Positions 8,840-17,715 of a stretch of DNA of 64,000 nt are shown in pieces. The notes under the pieces are model-generated. The model was not told the DNA's origin and searched no databases. It worked only from the letters and a program-made list of their open reading frames with translations. The DNA is taken from NCBI RefSeq assembly GCF_002895925.1, contig NZ_NWUO01000017.1, positions 1 through 64,000 of the forward strand, in the 5' to 3' direction. The position numbers were made by a program, and so were the translations under genes. The stretch is from Mixta theicola. GTDB lineage: Bacteria; Pseudomonadota; Gammaproteobacteria; Enterobacterales; Enterobacteriaceae. How positions within the stretch are numbered: the stretch's first letter is position 1; every line of letters starts with the position of its first letter.

Positions 8840-9583
8840 GTGAAAGTATTTGTTATTAATTTAGACGGCAATTATGAGCGGCGTGAAAAAACAGAAAAGC
8901 AGTGTGATATAAATAATATAAAGTATGAGGTTATAAGCGCGGTTGATGGCAAGGCATTACCGACAGGCCTGATGCCGCTGGTAGTGCATGATTATCCGAG
9001 GTGCGCCTTGACCAGAGGCGAGATTGGCTGTGCCCTGAGCCACTTGAGCATCTATGCAAGAATGATTGCCGAAAATATCCCCAATGCTCTGGTGCTGGAA
9101 GATGATGCCCTGATTAGTCCCGGACTTCACAGCCATCTGGCAGGGATCAAAACATTAATCAGCGTGAATAAACCAGAGATATTCCTGCTTACCGGAAATT
9201 GCATATACAACCCCAGGGTTAATAAAACCGACTTATATAACAACGAATATTACCGGGTCGCTTATGGCAGCGGAGGGCATGGTTATGTTGTTAACCAATC
9301 AGCCGCGCGCGAGATCCTTAAAGTAAACCGGCCAATAATATTCGAGGCCGACCGATGGACGCTATTTCGGCTTACTGGTGCGCTCAGGGTTTGGTGCAGC
9401 AAGCAGTGCGTAATAGAAAGTTCCGATGTAAACAGAGAAACCTCAGTGCTGGAAAAGGAGCGGAAGAATCAGTTTATTGCCCGATCTGCCTATATAAATA
9501 ACCTCAAAAAATCTCTTCGCTTTTACCAGGCGCGTAGAATTAAGGATGTGCTGTTGAATAAAACGGGTTTGGTCCAGCAGTGA
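8840..9583 (+). CDS. Glycosyltransferase family 25 protein (LPS-type)
   Basis: 247 residues with the family 25 hallmarks: N-terminal VFVINLDGNYERR, central TRGEIGCALSH, and VLEDDA, the acidic donor/metal motif. GT25 enzymes add galactose or glucose to lipopolysaccharide or glycoproteins in the cytoplasm; the acceptor here is unknown. GTG 8840 is the only in-frame start near the conserved N terminus. The gene stands alone between flhE and argS, and the DNA in and before it is much richer in A+T than its neighbours, suggesting horizontal acquisition. Its position beside flagellar genes raises, without proving, a role in surface or flagellin glycosylation. Confidence 0.85.
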   Translation: MKVFVINLDGNYERREKTEKQCDINNIKYEVISAVDGKALPTGLMPLVVHDYPRCALTRGEIGCALSHLSIYARMIAENIPNALVLEDDALISPGLHSHLAGIKTLISVNKPEIFLLTGNCIYNPRVNKTDLYNNEYYRVAYGSGGHGYVVNQSAAREILKVNRPIIFEADRWTLFRLTGALRVWCSKQCVIESSDVNRETSVLEKERKNQFIARSAYINNLKKSLRFYQARRIKDVLLNKTGLVQQ

Positions 9584-9692
9584 AATGAACTGAAACAGCA
9601 GCAGGCGTTGAAGCGTGCATATCAGACACTGGCGACAAAATAACATTGCCTGCGCGCCTTGCCGGGAATTGCCCTTTTATGTCCGGCATAAA

Positions 9693-9718
9693 AAAATCCA
9701 CGCCGGGGCGTGGATTTT
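9693..9718 (-). terminator. Terminator of argS (bidirectional)
   Basis: An 11-bp stem AAAATCCACGC (9693-9703)/GCGTGGATTTT (9708-9718) with a CGGG loop, flanked by A and T tracts. On the minus strand it is followed by a T run, so it ends argS. It can also stop plus-strand reading from the glycosyltransferase. Confidence 0.85.
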
Positions 9719-9763
9719 CCATGAGCTTAACCTTCTGCGCTGAAAAGGCTAAGGCCCTACGGC

Positions 9764-11497
9764 TTACATACGCTCGACGGTTTCAATACCCAGCGTATCC
9801 AGACCCTGCTTCAGCGTACGTGCCGTCAGCAGCGCCAGCTTCAGACGGCTCTGGCGTATGGCGACATCTTCTGCCGACAGAATCGGGCAGTGCTCGTAAA
9901 AACCAGAGAACAGCCCCGCCAAATCATACAGATAAGCACACATAACGTGTGGCGTACCGTCGCGCGCGACCAGCGTAATCGTCTCTTCAAACTGCAGCAG
10001 ACGCGCCGCCAGCTGGGCTTCGCGTTCATCGTTCAGCTGAATAGTGCCGTCCAGCAGCGCGTTCTCATCAATACCGGCCTTACGGAACACCGACAGCACG
10101 CGCGTATAGGCATACTGCATATAGGGCGCAGTATTGCCCTCAAACGCCAGCATATTATCCCAGTCGAAAATGTAATCGGTGGTACGGCTTTTCGACAGGT
10201 CAGCATATTTCACCGCACCGATGCCGACAATATTGGCCAGCTTGCGCAGCTCATCCGCATCCATCTCCGGGTTTTTCTCAGAAACCAGCAGGGTAGCGCG
10301 CTCAACCGCTTCATCCAACAGATCGGACAGCTTAATGGTGCCGCCGCTGCGGGTTTTAAACGGACGCCCATCTTTGCCCAGCATCATGCCGAACATATGG
10401 TGCTCAAGCGGCACCGATTCCGGCACATAGCCCGCTTTACGTACGATAGTCCAGGCCTGCATCAAATGCTGATGCTGACGCGAGTCGATATAGTAAAGTA
10501 CACGATCGGCATGCAGCTGCTCATAGCGGTACTTCGCGCAGGCAATATCGGTAGTGGTATAAAGATAGCCGCCGTCTTTTTTCTGGACGATCACGCCCAT
10601 CGGATCGCCTTCTTTATTTTTAAACTCATCAAGGAAGACTACGGTTGCGCCTTCGCTTTCTACCGCCAGACCTTTGGCTTTCAGATCGGCAACGATACCC
10701 GGCAGCATATCGTTATACAGACTCTCACCCATGACATCGTTACGCGTCAGCGTCACGTTCAGACGATCGTAAACCGTCTGGTTCTGCGTCATGGTAATAT
10801 CAACCAGCTTCTTCCACATGGTACGGCAGTATTCATCACCGCCTTGCAGCTTCACCACATAGCCGCGTGCGCGCTCGGCGAAGGCTTCATCTTCGTCATA
10901 GGTTTTTTTCGCTTCGCGATAGAAAGCTTCCAGATCGGCCAGCGCTATCGCTTCATGATGCTCGCGCTGCTGCTTTTCCAGATACGCGATCAACATACCG
11001 AACTGCGTGCCCCAGTCGCCAACATGGTTGGCGCGAATAACTTTATGACCGAGGAACTCCAGCGTACGCGCCGCCGCATCACCAATAATGGTTGAGCGCA
11101 CATGGCCTACGTGCATCTCTTTCGCCACGTTTGGCGCCGAGTAGTCAATCACGATAGTTTGCGCATTAACCGGCGCAACGCCCAGACGCGGCGATGCCAG
11201 CGCGGTTTCCGCCTGCTGCGCCAGCCATTCAGGGGCCAGGAAAATATTAATGAAGCCCGGACCGGCGATTTCAACCTTACTGGCGATGCCGCTGAGCTCA
11301 AGTTGCTGTACGACCTGCTCGGCCAGCTGACGTGGCTGCTGACCCAGTTTTTTCGCTACCGCCATAATGCCGTTGGCCTGGTAATCGCCAAACTGAACCC
11401 TGGCCGACTGACGAACCATAGGTTCGCAATCTGCCGGCGCGCCAACGGCGATCATCGCCTGACTAACTTTTTCCGAAAGGAGAGCCTGAATATTCAC
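9764..11497 (-). CDS. argS: Arginine-tRNA ligase
   Basis: Class I aminoacyl-tRNA synthetase that charges tRNA-Arg. With GTG 11497 the product is 577 residues, the E. coli length, and begins (M)[10 protein letters not shown]; the frame upstream to 11521 is open but lacks homology. An N-terminal additional domain ([17 protein letters not shown]) is followed by the HIGH-type motif ([14 protein letters not shown]) and the KMSK-equivalent [13 protein letters not shown], with the helical anticodon domain ending in VERM. GAAGG lies about seven bases before the GTG. Confidence 0.96.
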   Translation of the reverse strand: MNIQALLSEKVSQAMIAVGAPADCEPMVRQSARVQFGDYQANGIMAVAKKLGQQPRQLAEQVVQQLELSGIASKVEIAGPGFINIFLAPEWLAQQAETALASPRLGVAPVNAQTIVIDYSAPNVAKEMHVGHVRSTIIGDAAARTLEFLGHKVIRANHVGDWGTQFGMLIAYLEKQQREHHEAIALADLEAFYREAKKTYDEDEAFAERARGYVVKLQGGDEYCRTMWKKLVDITMTQNQTVYDRLNVTLTRNDVMGESLYNDMLPGIVADLKAKGLAVESEGATVVFLDEFKNKEGDPMGVIVQKKDGGYLYTTTDIACAKYRYEQLHADRVLYYIDSRQHQHLMQAWTIVRKAGYVPESVPLEHHMFGMMLGKDGRPFKTRSGGTIKLSDLLDEAVERATLLVSEKNPEMDADELRKLANIVGIGAVKYADLSKSRTTDYIFDWDNMLAFEGNTAPYMQYAYTRVLSVFRKAGIDENALLDGTIQLNDEREAQLAARLLQFEETITLVARDGTPHVMCAYLYDLAGLFSGFYEHCPILSAEDVAIRQSRLKLALLTARTLKQGLDTLGIETVERM

Positions 11498-11702
11498 CGA
11501 GTTACCTTCATCTGTCTGCACTGCCCGCCGCGTTATGGACGGCAGGCATAATCATCGCGACGCCTGACAGTCTGGCAGGTTGCTGTACAATAGCGCCGCG
11601 GAAAAAAGAAGGGGGAAAGTATACGTTATTTGAATGAGGGCGTCAGCAGCCGTAGCGGGCGGAAACACTGCTGTGTATGTTTCCGCCACCGACGAAAAAA
11701 GG

Positions 11703-11825
11703 TTAGCGACGTCGAGAGTGACGATATGGGTTATTTACCGTTTTTTCATTGCGCACCTTCCAGTGGCGGGAGAGAGCAAACCCCATCAGCGCGATAAGAA
11801 CTGCAATAATAATGAGTTTAAACAT
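11703..11825 (-). CDS. 40-residue single-span membrane protein
   Basis: Small frame of 40 codons: a hydrophobic N-terminal helix (MFKLIIIAVLIALMGFAL) followed by a basic, polar tail (RHWKVRNEKT... RHSRRR). AAGGAA lies about eight bases before the ATG at 11825, and the frame stands alone in the argS-yecM spacer. It has the layout of enterobacterial small inner-membrane proteins with an N-in/C-out or N-out/C-in single helix. Function unknown; I do not recognise a named family. Confidence 0.6.
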   Translation of the reverse strand: MFKLIIIAVLIALMGFALSRHWKVRNEKTVNNPYRHSRRR

Positions 11826-12135
11826 AAAGCCATTCCTTGTGTGATGGTTCGGGTAAATCTATAAGAAAGGCTTGGTAGCCGCAATTGCGCACCCGGCCAA
11901 TTAGGATTTACCTTAAACTATCTGTAAACATAATTAAAAACATAACGTTAATAATGATTTTATAAAATATTTTGTGGTCCTGTACCGTGCTAAACTGGAC
12001 ATTAATACGGTAATTTACTTCAATTTAGCTGAAATTTTAGCTCAGGGCGTCATTTTTACAACTATAAATGGTCTTGCAAAAGTGCTCATAAAGCAATCAA
12101 TGTTTAATGAAACTGTATAAAAATGGGGTGTAATT
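11826..12135. other. A+T-rich intergenic region upstream of yecM
   Basis: 310 bases with no frame of note. It contains long A+T tracts (about 11925-12120) that must carry the yecM promoter and, on the other strand, that of the 40-residue protein. No recognisable operator was identified. Confidence 0.5.
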
Positions 12136-12702
12136 GTGCCATTCAGGAATAATCTGGAAGCGCTATCCGACCTGGCAAACGATCTGCCGCGTTTTGAAAA
12201 ATCGTTAATGAATTTGGCGGAAAAGTTGGGTTTAGTACTGGAAAATCTCGACGCCGACCATATTTCGGTGCGCTGCCATCAAATTGCAACAGCGGAGCGC
12301 TGGAAGCAAGGTTTGATGCAGGTTGGCCAGTTGTTTTCAGAAAAAATGATTAATGACAGACCGATTTGTCTGTTTCAACTGGACGAGCCGCTGAGCGTAG
12401 GACCGTGGCGGATAGAGGTGGTGGAGCTGCCGTGGCCGGGCAATAAACTGTATCGCCATGAAGGGTGGGAGCATGTTGAGATCGTTCTGCGTGGCGATCC
12501 GGCAACGCTGGGCGCCAGGGCAATGGCATTGTTATCCGATAGCGGCCTGCTGCAGCCAGGCATTTCGTTTAAAACCAGCGCGCCGCAGGGCGAAGGCGAG
12601 CGTTTGCCTAATCCAACGCTGGCCGTTACCGACGGGCAAATCACCATTAAATTCCATCCCTGGAGTTTGCAGGAGATCGTCGCCAGCGAGCAGGACAGTT
12701 AA
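12136..12702 (+). CDS. yecM: YecM family protein (VOC-fold, putative metal enzyme)
   Basis: 188 residues matching E. coli YecM along its whole length (ADHISVRCHQ, ATAERWKQG, VELPWPGNK, GWEHVEIVL, LPNPTLAVTDG, IKFHPWS). YecM has a vicinal-oxygen-chelate-like fold and presumed metal-binding His/Glu residues (His of ADHISVR, HE/EHVE), but its substrate is not known. Start is GTG 12136 with GGGG about eight bases upstream. It converges on the next gene with a 4-base tail overlap. Confidence 0.9.
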   Translation: MPFRNNLEALSDLANDLPRFEKSLMNLAEKLGLVLENLDADHISVRCHQIATAERWKQGLMQVGQLFSEKMINDRPICLFQLDEPLSVGPWRIEVVELPWPGNKLYRHEGWEHVEIVLRGDPATLGARAMALLSDSGLLQPGISFKTSAPQGEGERLPNPTLAVTDGQITIKFHPWSLQEIVASEQDS

Positions 12703-13847
12703 GCATTTGCGGCGGCGACCGCGCGTTCCAGACGCGCCACCGCCTCTTCCAGCGTGGCACGCGTGCAGCCGAAATTAAAACGCACAAAGCCATCGTCGCC
12801 GAATTCCCGGCCCGGTGAGAAACCCAGGCCGTGCTTTTCAAACCAGAGCGCCGGGCTGGCGACGTTGGGTAAATGGGCGGAAATCCAGGCCAGATAGGTG
12901 GCTTCCGGCGGTGCGACGCTCAAACCCGGCAGCGCGTTAACGCGTTCACACAGCCAGTTACGATGGCGGCGTAAATAATCAAGCTGCGCGTCCAGCCAGG
13001 GCTGGCCGTCACGCCAGGCGGCGGTGGCGGCGGTCAGCGCCAGGATATCCACCGACGGAACCAGGCCGCGACGTGCCTCTTTAAAACGCTGGCGCAGGGC
13101 TTTATTCGGAATAATCGCCAGCGACGCGCCCAGGCCGGCGATATTAAAGGTTTTGGATGGTGAAATTAATGTCACCGAGCGCTGGGCGGCGTCTTCGCTA
13201 AGCGTAGCGAAAGGAATATGCGTTAAGCCCGGCTCCAGAATCAGATCGCAGTGGATTTCATCAGAACAGACGATCAAATCGTGGCGCTGAGCAAACCGCA
13301 GCTGCGCCATTAATTCTTCGCGGCGGTAAACCGTGCCGCCGGGATTATGCGGATTGCACAGCATCAGCAATTTTTCATCTCCGCTTAGCTGCACCTCCGC
13401 TGCCGCCAGGTCCATTATCCAGCGCTCATTTTCCAGGCGCATTTGCAGATTAATTTGGCGGCGCTGAGCCCAGGAGGCCGCCAGCCTGAACGGGGGATAA
13501 ATGGGCGTAGGGGCAAGGGTGCCTTCGCCGGATGAGGTAAAAGCGCGTACGCACAGATTCAGGCCGGCAACCACACCGGGTAAAAATACTAACCAGTCCG
13601 CCTCAATCTGCCAGTTATAGCGCGTCGCCATACGCTCAATAACGATGTCGATCAACTCACTGGGCTCGCTGCCATAACCGAATACGCCATGCTCCACTCG
13701 CGCATGCAGCGCCTCGATAACCGCCGGCGGCGAGCGAAAATCAGTATCTGCTACCCACAGCGGCAAAATGTCGCGGTCGCCATATTTTCGCCATTTGAGA
13801 CTATCGCTGTGATGGCGGTCTATCCATTGGTCGAAATTGAATGCCAT
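12699..13847 (-). CDS. MalY/PatB family PLP-dependent C-S lyase/aminotransferase
   Basis: Fold-type I PLP enzyme of 382 residues. N-terminal PLWVADTDF and FGYG, then CNPHNPGG, the SDEIH Asp/His segment and the PLP-binding lysine in SPSKTFN identify the MalY/PatB (cystathionine beta-lyase) subfamily. Such enzymes cleave cystathionine or cysteine conjugates to thiol, pyruvate and ammonia; E. coli MalY also restrains MalT. The true substrate is not evident. It is transcribed away from cutC and is not part of the usual argS-yecM-cutC string in E. coli. Confidence 0.88.
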   Translation of the reverse strand: MAFNFDQWIDRHHSDSLKWRKYGDRDILPLWVADTDFRSPPAVIEALHARVEHGVFGYGSEPSELIDIVIERMATRYNWQIEADWLVFLPGVVAGLNLCVRAFTSSGEGTLAPTPIYPPFRLAASWAQRRQINLQMRLENERWIMDLAAAEVQLSGDEKLLMLCNPHNPGGTVYRREELMAQLRFAQRHDLIVCSDEIHCDLILEPGLTHIPFATLSEDAAQRSVTLISPSKTFNIAGLGASLAIIPNKALRQRFKEARRGLVPSVDILALTAATAAWRDGQPWLDAQLDYLRRHRNWLCERVNALPGLSVAPPEATYLAWISAHLPNVASPALWFEKHGLGFSPGREFGDDGFVRFNFGCTRATLEEAVARLERAVAAANA

Positions 13848-13933
13848 GATTAAGATTCTCTTTATACTGCCCTGCTCACTGAGCCTAACTGAGAATCAGA
13901 AAACCAGCCAGCGGTCATTAACAGGAGGATGAA

Positions 13934-14686
13934 ATGGTTAAACTGGAAGTCTGCTGCTACGGAATTGACTGTGCGGTTAATGCCCAAAAGGCGGGCGCCG
14001 ACCGGATTGAACTTTGCGCCGCGCCGAAAGAGGGCGGTTTAACGCCGTCCGCAGGCATGTTGCAGGCGGCGCGCGAACAGCTTCATATACCGGTCCACCC
14101 TATTGTTCGTCCGCGCGGCGGCGATTTTTGCTATAGCGACCGTGAATTTGCCACGATGAAATCGGATGTGGCGTTAATTCGTGAACTGGGTTTTCCCGGC
14201 GTTGTGCTCGGTATGCTTGATGAAGATGCTTATATAGACATCAACAGGATGGAAGAGGTTATGTCGCTGTGTGGCGACATGCAGGTGACCTTCCATCGCG
14301 CTTTCGATCTTTGTCATAGTCCGAAACGTACGCTGGAAACATTGACCGGGCTGGGCGTTGCGCGCATTCTGACATCAGGCCAGCAGCAAAATGCTGAGAA
14401 TGGAATTGTCTTGTTAAAGGAACTTACTGAGTTAAGTAAAGGTCCAATTATTATGGCTGGCGCGGGCGTCAGGTTAAGCAATCTGCAAAAGTTTCTGGAT
14501 GCCGGAATTCGTGAGCTACACAGCTCCGCCAGCCATCTGGTTTCTTCCCCGATGCGCTACCGTAAAGCCGGCGTTTCCATGAGTTCGGATGTCGAGACTG
14601 ATGAATTCAGCCGTCAATGTGTTGACGGCGAGATGGTAGAGGCGATGAAAAGTATCATGCAGATGAATGTTGTTCGGGTTGCCTGA
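13934..14686 (+). CDS. cutC: CutC family protein (copper homeostasis)
   Basis: 250 residues (E. coli 248), a TIM-barrel cytoplasmic protein implicated in copper tolerance. Recognised from the N terminus ([28 protein letters not shown]), [36 protein letters not shown] and IMAGAGVR. An AGGAGG-type site lies six bases before ATG 13934. Its biochemical activity is still uncertain in the family. Confidence 0.94.
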   Translation: MVKLEVCCYGIDCAVNAQKAGADRIELCAAPKEGGLTPSAGMLQAAREQLHIPVHPIVRPRGGDFCYSDREFATMKSDVALIRELGFPGVVLGMLDEDAYIDINRMEEVMSLCGDMQVTFHRAFDLCHSPKRTLETLTGLGVARILTSGQQQNAENGIVLLKELTELSKGPIIMAGAGVRLSNLQKFLDAGIRELHSSASHLVSSPMRYRKAGVSMSSDVETDEFSRQCVDGEMVEAMKSIMQMNVVRVA

Positions 14687-14745
14687 GCCATAACAGTTTT
14701 TGCCGCACAGCACGCCGTTCCTCAGACGTGATGTTTGCAAGTACC

Positions 14746-14776
14746 AAACCCCAGCACTTTGTTGGGGTTTTTTTTG
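14746..14776 (+). terminator. Terminator of cutC
   Basis: AAACCCCA (14746-14753) pairs with TGGGGTTT (14763-14770) and runs straight into eight or more T residues. Confidence 0.85.
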
Positions 14777-15049
14777 CTTAAATCATTAGGTAAACATTCC
14801 CTCTCTCACGCGAGGCGTTAGCCCGATCGCCGCGCTTTTTTGCTCATCAATCATAACAACCTGCTGTAAGCGCAGGGCTTTCTGCTGCGCACTTATCCTT
14901 ATCCCTGTTTGTCGATTTCACAACCTCATAAAGTATCGATAAGAATATTCTCGATTTTTTTACTAAAATTCTTATATAATTTTTCATTGTTACTGAAGTT
15001 TTGTAGATACGGCAAGATTTCGCTTGAGAGAGAATTAGGGTAAAGGCCT
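14777..15049. other. A+T-rich spacer before the lipoprotein gene
   Basis: No gene seen. The last ~120 bases are very A+T-rich and presumably hold the promoter of the downstream lipoprotein. The core argS-yecM-cutC block ends here and the accessory block begins. Confidence 0.5.
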
Positions 15050-15499
15050 ATGAAAAACAGGAAGTTAACGGCACTTTTCGCAGTTATGATACTGGCTTTA
15101 GCAGGTTGTAATGAGAAAGAAGGCGTAACGTTTGTTAAAAACCCAGATAAAGAGGGTGAATCATTAACACCACCTGCCTGGGCCGCTATTGCACGCAGTG
15201 ATATTCAAAGCGGTTTGGCGATGAGTCTGTTTAGCGCCACCTGTAAATTGCTTTATCGTGATGAGCTCTGGTTTGTTGGGTGCAGGCCAAAGAAAGAGGA
15301 AGCATCGTTTATGCTCTATTCTATTCGGCAGGATAAAGCATCGAATGAAAGTTCTGTCGTTACCGCGCTTAACGACCAGGCAAAACAGTACGCTCATCAG
15401 AACCTTATGCTGCGTCAGATTATCATTGCCGATACGCAACATGCTGCGCCTCATCCAGAACGCTTAAAACAAGATTTTGAAGCGCAGTCCGGGATATAA
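15050..15499 (+). CDS. Orphan lipoprotein
   Basis: 149 residues with a type II signal peptide: KNRKLTALFAVMILALAGC, a lipobox LAGC with lipidated Cys20, followed by Asn and Glu. The mature part has two further Cys (ATCKLL and FVGCRPK) that could form a disulfide. I recognise no family. It stands alone with its own A+T-rich upstream region. Confidence 0.75.
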   Translation: MKNRKLTALFAVMILALAGCNEKEGVTFVKNPDKEGESLTPPAWAAIARSDIQSGLAMSLFSATCKLLYRDELWFVGCRPKKEEASFMLYSIRQDKASNESSVVTALNDQAKQYAHQNLMLRQIIIADTQHAAPHPERLKQDFEAQSGI

Positions 15500-15855
15500 A
15501 AGGCTACCCTTTTAATCCTGCGGGCTGACAGATGAACGGCAGTGCGGTGTTGCATCTGCCTTTGTGTCGCACTGTCCGTGTAGTGGTTCACCGAATCTGG
15601 CCTCCTCATCCACTTAATAAGCGAAGCGTCACAGGGACTCAGGCTGCAATAAATGTTTGTCCCAGTCCTGTCACGCGCTGGGCTATCGAGCGATCAACGC
15701 CGCGCTTAATATCAAATAGCAACGCATATTTGCATTACAGGCGGCGGGTCTCCTCGTTTCTGCCCACAGAGGCCGCAACCGTCTGTATGAAGGTTGCGGC
15801 CTGCGGAGAGGGGAGCCTGGCCGGAGCAGTCACGAGTAATTGACGTTCATGAGAA
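15500..15855. other. Gene-free stretch with an 11-bp inverted repeat
   Basis: No convincing gene in 356 bases; a 103-codon plus-strand frame (15532-15843) lacks a ribosome site and protein-like composition. AGGCCGCAACC (15770-15780) and GGTTGCGGCCT (15792-15802) form an exact inverted repeat with an 11-base loop and no T tract. It could help end transcription of either neighbour. Confidence 0.5.
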
Positions 15856-17010
15856 TTACAAAACCTGTTGATACAAACGAAGAGCATCCTCTTCTCTAAC
15901 TTTCACGGGATTGTTGATAAGTAACCGGGTCTGCTGCATCGCGTCTTTGGCCAGCATGGGCAGGTGGGCGGCCGCAATACCGACGTCGCGCAAACGCTGT
16001 GGGGCACCGCTGGCGGTAATTATTCGGGTCAGTTCAGCAATAAACCGCTGAGTGTCCTCCTGCACATCGCCGCTGGTGGGTAACCCAATAGCCGAGGCCA
16101 ATTCGGCATAAAGCGGAGCGGCAGCAGGTGCATTGTAATGCAATACCGGGATCAGCATCAGGGCATTAGACAATCCGTGGGGTACGTGGAAATGGCCGCC
16201 CAGCGGGTAGGCTAAGGCGTGCACCGCAGCGACGGGCGCATTGGCAAAGGCTTGTCCTGCCAGCAGCGCGCCAAGCAGTACCGCTTCACGCGCCTGGCGA
16301 TTTTCACCATCGTGGCAAACCAGCAGCAGGTTACGGCTGATGAGGCGCAGCGCTTCGCGGGCCAGCGCGTCGGAAATCGGATTCTTTTTATGCGCGCTGG
16401 TATAAGCCTCGATAGCATGCACCATTGCGTCGATCCCCGCCGCGGCGGTGTGGATGGATGGCAGGCCCAGCGTCAACTCTGCATCCAGTAACACCATGTC
16501 AGCATATAGCTGCGGAGCCACGACGCCCATTTTACTATTTTCCCGGGTGGTGAGGATGGCGATGTTCGTTACTTCGGACCCGGTGCCTGCGGTGGTGGGG
16601 ATCTGCAGCAAGGGCAGGCGGGAACCGTTTACCTTGTCAATCCCGTATAAGTCGTTGAGCGTCTGCCGCGAAGAGGCAAGGACGGCGGCAATTTTTGCGA
16701 CGTCCAGCGACGATCCGCCGCCAAGGCCGATGACCATATCGCACCGTTGCTCCCGCGCCAGTTCTGCGGCTTCCTCAGCGAGCAATGCGGGCGGATCGGC
16801 GACAACATCCGTATAACGAACAACCGTATACCCTGAGGAGGCAAGCGAGGCCTCAACCGGGGCCAGCAGGCCAGCTTTAACCAACCCAGAGTCAGTCACC
16901 AGTAAAATACGCTGCGCCTTAAAATGCTGCCCGACGATCTCTCCCAGGCGTGCGGCTCCTTGCCATTCAACGAGCAGCGTGCCGACGGTAGAAAAGCTAA
17001 ACGCGTTCAT
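15856..17010 (-). CDS. Iron-containing (group III) alcohol dehydrogenase
   Basis: 384 residues from ATG 17010 (preceded by AGGAG), giving MNAFSFSTVG; the frame is open further upstream. It has the NAD-binding GLGGGSSLDVAK, the TTAGTGSEVT segment and the metal ligands in GIDAMVHAIEAY (Asp, His) and HALAYPLGGHFHVPHGLSNA (two His). Members reduce aldehydes or oxidise alcohols and diols such as lactaldehyde/1,2-propanediol or glycerol. It is the last gene of the minus-strand glycerol-type operon, and its start lies inside the short upstream frame (overlap 16997-17010), implying coupled translation. Confidence 0.88.
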   Translation of the reverse strand: MNAFSFSTVGTLLVEWQGAARLGEIVGQHFKAQRILLVTDSGLVKAGLLAPVEASLASSGYTVVRYTDVVADPPALLAEEAAELAREQRCDMVIGLGGGSSLDVAKIAAVLASSRQTLNDLYGIDKVNGSRLPLLQIPTTAGTGSEVTNIAILTTRENSKMGVVAPQLYADMVLLDAELTLGLPSIHTAAAGIDAMVHAIEAYTSAHKKNPISDALAREALRLISRNLLLVCHDGENRQAREAVLLGALLAGQAFANAPVAAVHALAYPLGGHFHVPHGLSNALMLIPVLHYNAPAAAPLYAELASAIGLPTSGDVQEDTQRFIAELTRIITASGAPQRLRDVGIAAAHLPMLAKDAMQQTRLLINNPVKVREEDALRLYQQVL

Positions 17011-17122
17011 GGGGCGGCTCCTGGCGGGTGGCCTCCGCCAGAGAATGCAGGGCGTGGGCGACGCGGTCGGCTTCATTCTGGAGAGTGTAATAGTGGGCGA
17101 TGACTTGTAGCTGTTGGGTCAT
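16997..17122 (-). pseudogene. Truncated antibiotic-biosynthesis-monooxygenase (ABM) family gene acting as a 41-codon leader
   Basis: A strong GGAGG site six bases before ATG 17122 opens a 41-residue frame (MTQQLQVIAHYYTLQNEADR, VAHALHSLAEATRQEPPHE). It reads like the first ~36 residues of small ABM/YgiN-type monooxygenases, which continue past REP for another ~60 residues. Here the frame then runs into the alcohol dehydrogenase start region and stops at 16997. A deletion seems to have fused the 5' end of this gene to the dehydrogenase. The fragment now probably serves mainly to deliver ribosomes to the dehydrogenase start. Confidence 0.6.
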
Positions 17123-17139
17123 AATTATCCTCCGGTTAA

Positions 17140-17715
17140 TTAGCGTGAAAGCGCGACGTTCCACAACGCGCTATCGCTACTGGATATTGCCGTTGCCCCG
17201 TGAGCAAGCGCGGTGCGGATCTGCTCTTCATTACCGACAAAACCTGATGCCACAATAGGCGGCAAACGCTGTCGGTCATTCCTGGAAAGCAGTGGCAGCA
17301 TCGGTGCAGGCATTAGCTGAACGTAATCAGGCTCGCTTTGTTCCAGCGCGTGCAGGCTACGTAGCCAGGTTGAGCGATCGGTGACAAATATTTTTTGCAT
17401 GGTGACCAGTCCGCTCTTTTTAGCGCGCTGTACGGTTTGCAGGCGCGTGGAGAGCAAGCCCATAGCGCCAGATTCCGCGATATAATCTATCCCGCCTTTG
17501 TCCTGCGATAACCCATTACAGCTGTCGATGTTAACGATAACGTATTTATCAGCCTTCCCCAGCAGCGTAATGACCGGGTGCAGCTTAATCAGATCGATAT
17601 TGGCGATAATGCAAACATGCGCCCGACTGGAGAGCGCAGTTTTTAACTGATCGATACCGTAGATAGCCATAATGACCGGGTGGCGTGCGAGCTGCGCGCC
17701 GAGGTTCTTAATCAT
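17140..17715 (-). CDS. GlpP-type glycerol-3-phosphate-responsive antiterminator
   Basis: 191 residues of the GlpP family (VIMAIYGIDQLKTALSS, IIANIDLIKLHPVI, VNIDSCNGLSQDKGGIDYI, GLLSTR, PDYVQLMPAPMLP, IVASGFV). Bacillus GlpP binds glycerol 3-phosphate and the leader mRNA of glpD, blocking early termination; E. coli YgcP is a distant relative. It overlaps the upstream flavoenzyme gene by 4 bases, so it is made with the enzymes. A hairpin with a U-rich tail in the operon leader (24017-24047) is the obvious candidate target. Confidence 0.85.
   Translation of the reverse strand: MIKNLGAQLARHPVIMAIYGIDQLKTALSSRAHVCIIANIDLIKLHPVITLLGKADKYVIVNIDSCNGLSQDKGGIDYIAESGAMGLLSTRLQTVQRAKKSGLVTMQKIFVTDRSTWLRSLHALEQSEPDYVQLMPAPMLPLLSRNDRQRLPPIVASGFVGNEEQIRTALAHGATAISSSDSALWNVALSR

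Noticed and set aside
9890-11095. 401-codon plus-strand frame opposite argS
   Set aside because: Complement of argS coding; no ribosome site or homology.
15532-15843. 103-codon plus frame after the orphan lipoprotein
   Set aside because: No ribosome site, no recognisable composition or motif; left as gene-free.
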